Source of the DNA: Angelakisella sp.
GTDB taxonomy: Bacteria > Bacillota > Clostridia > Oscillospirales > Ruminococcaceae
Assembly (NCBI GenBank): GCA_020024515.1
Contig: JAHHTR010000119.1
Coordinates: forward strand, 1 to 6,394
Direction: 5' to 3'
DNA: 6,394 bases
This document shows positions 5,105 to 6,394 of the stretch, piece by piece (position 1 is the stretch's first letter; every line of letters starts with the position of its first letter). The notes under the pieces are model-generated. The model saw only the letters and a program-made list of their open reading frames with translations, searched no databases and had not been told where the DNA came from. A program made the position numbers and the translations under genes.

Positions 5105-5437
5105 TTATCCAACAATCAGCCGGTAGATTGTCAGCGGTACATACCATGCGGCCTTAACCAATCTCCATGCCAGGACAAAGCCACCAATCACGCCGCCGAT
5201 GATAAAGTTGAGGGCGAATAGTGCGATCCCTCTACCGAGAGAGCCACCGCCTGGCACGATCCATAGGCACATCCGATGGAGGCCAAAAGGCAGTCCACAA
5301 AGTATCCAGAGCCACACATAATCTAATTCGCCGTTCTTCATACAGGCAGATTTGAAAATGCAGTACAGCAACAGCGCTGTGCAAACGGGTATCACGCTTT
5401 TGAAGAAAAAGTCTTTTAAGGCTTCCCCTCTTGTCAT
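5105..5437 (-). CDS. DUF6050-like small membrane protein of the ICE
   Basis: The 110-residue protein is very hydrophobic, with predicted membrane segments at about 13-29, 40-60 and 70-91 and a further hydrophobic stretch to about 106. The pattern GELDYVWLWILCGLPFG and the glycine-rich ALNFIIGGVIGG recall from memory DUF6050 proteins found in clostridial conjugative elements; their role is unknown. The start is supported by a strong AAGGAGGG seven bases upstream. It lies 58 bases downstream of the relaxase stop on the same strand, so the two are probably co-transcribed, and the hairpin at 5041-5086 ends the unit. An overlapping frame at 5232-5462 is a shadow. Confidence 0.75.
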   Translation of the reverse strand: MTRGEALKDFFFKSVIPVCTALLLYCIFKSACMKNGELDYVWLWILCGLPFGLHRMCLWIVPGGGSLGRGIALFALNFIIGGVIGGFVLAWRLVKAAWYVPLTIYRLIVG

Positions 5438-5495
5438 AAGGCAGCCCTCCTTTCGTTTTCATTATACTGGATATATTTCAAAAATCCCAGAACAA

Positions 5496-6394
5496 TTATT
5501 CCAGCTCATGCCGCTGTTGTTCCTGTCTGTCTGGCTGTGACAGTAACATATCCACATTCTGTTTGATGGTCTCATATTCTCGCTCTATGCTTTGAGCGGA
5601 ACGATACTCTGAAAGAAGATGTTCCTTCTCGGTGCCGAGTTCTGCAAGTTCCTTTTTTATACGGTCCGCCGATGGAACCGGTACTGCACCCAGGCGTTTT
5701 AATTCTCTGGCAGCGGCCTCAAAAAGAATGATCTCACTTTCGTTGCCACGCAAAAACTTTTCCTTATCCTTGGCCGGATGGTAATGGTCGTAGATCGGAC
5801 GGAGCTGACGATAAGTGGCAGCATGTTTCATCACAAGGGACAAGTCCGTGATCCGCTGTTCCGTTTCCTTGATGGAGGCAAGGGCGGTATCCTTCTGATC
5901 GGTTAGTGCAGCCAGTTGGTCCACCAACTGCTCCATACTGTCAATTCCGTGTTCCGTCAGAAAGTTCATGGTCTTGGCAGCCTGTTTCAAGTTGTTCAGT
6001 TTCGCCCAATGCGTAAAGCCAGCACTTTGCTGTGCCTTGATATTGTTCTGAATATCAATGAGTAGGCTAATTCTGCCGTCACGCACTTTCGGTCGATGGG
6101 AAGGTCGAGAACGCCCGGCAATCCGTGCGGCAATGGCTTCCTCTGTGTAGTCCACGCCCAGAGTTTTCATACGGGTGAACCGCTCTTGATCCGAGGCACG
6201 GCAGGAAACATATTTACCATGCTTGATCTCATAACCTCCTCTCTGCAAGCGAAGAAGTAAGTCCTCAAAATCTCTGGAGACAGGGATCAGCCGATCAATG
6301 GCTGCCTTTAGCTTTGCCTTGTAGCTGGTTCCTGTTCGAGAGGTTTGGTGTTCTATATAGCTCTTGCCTTTATCCCGTCCGGGAACAATAACAG
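5496..6394 (-). CDS. C-terminal part of a conjugative relaxase (5' end outside window)
   Basis: The minus-strand frame is open from the right window edge (first complete codon at 6392) to the stop at 5496 and gives 298 residues. It includes GRDKGKSYIEHQTSRTGTSYK, SRDFEDLLLRLQRGGYEIK and LLIDIQNNIKAQQSAGF. From memory these match the region after the nuclease domain in MobA/VirD2-like relaxases (Relaxase, PF03432) of Tn1549/CTn-type elements. The N-terminal catalytic tyrosine and metal-binding histidines are not in the window. The last 180 or so residues are Lys/Glu-rich, look coiled-coil and probably contact the rest of the relaxosome. The methionine at 6248 is internal. The full protein nicks the element's oriT and carries the strand into the recipient. 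Its presence shows that the window is from a conjugative or mobilisable element. Confidence 0.88.
   Translation of the reverse strand, partial: VIVPGRDKGKSYIEHQTSRTGTSYKAKLKAAIDRLIPVSRDFEDLLLRLQRGGYEIKHGKYVSCRASDQERFTRMKTLGVDYTEEAIAARIAGRSRPSHRPKVRDGRISLLIDIQNNIKAQQSAGFTHWAKLNNLKQAAKTMNFLTEHGIDSMEQLVDQLAALTDQKDTALASIKETEQRITDLSLVMKHAATYRQLRPIYDHYHPAKDKEKFLRGNESEIILFEAAARELKRLGAVPVPSADRIKKELAELGTEKEHLLSEYRSAQSIEREYETIKQNVDMLLSQPDRQEQQRHELE

Noticed and set aside
5232..5462. Minus-strand frame of 76 codons overlapping the DUF6050-like gene
   Set aside because: It is a shifted frame of the same strand; the strong ribosome binding site and membrane-protein pattern belong to the other frame.

Overview
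The window looks like part of an integrative and conjugative element (ICE) of a gut-type Clostridia bacterium (Oscillospiraceae/Lachnospiraceae-like host is an inference) that carries an antiphage defence cargo. The two edges are ICE backbone. On the left, plus-strand genes encode the C-terminal end of a YodL/DUF4316-type protein and a small Cys-rich protein. On the right, minus-strand genes encode the C-terminal part of a Tn1549/CTn-type relaxase and a DUF6050-like membrane protein. The backbone is visibly richer in G+C than the middle. The two backbone operons converge, and the cargo sits between their ends.

The cargo (about 599-4933) has two divergent units. The minus-strand unit is a compact CBASS operon in the order CD-NTase, E2-like protein with a SEC-C zinc motif, four-TM S-4TM-type effector. 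The genes overlap (ATGA, then 35 bp). With an E2 but no E1 or JAB peptidase, this is the type II-short layout. The plus-strand unit is one AAA_15/RloA-like ATPase with no RloB or other partner behind it.

The 225-bp divergent intergenic region is the most interesting part. Between the predicted CBASS promoter and the CD-NTase ribosome binding site lies a near-perfect CIRCE element, TAGCACTC-N9-GAGTGCTA, the operator of the heat-shock repressor HrcA. This suggests that the host HrcA/GroEL circuit controls an antiphage operon. The ATPase side has its own sigma-A promoter, and a 22-bp repeat (20/22 identical) whose second copy covers the -35 box.

The whole cargo is bracketed by two direct copies of a hairpin terminator (50-bp core, 49/50 identical, with weaker similarity for about 30 bp beyond). 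One copy follows the CBASS effector stop and the other follows the DUF6050 stop. They probably insulate the cargo transcriptionally and may mark how it was inserted or swapped by recombination.
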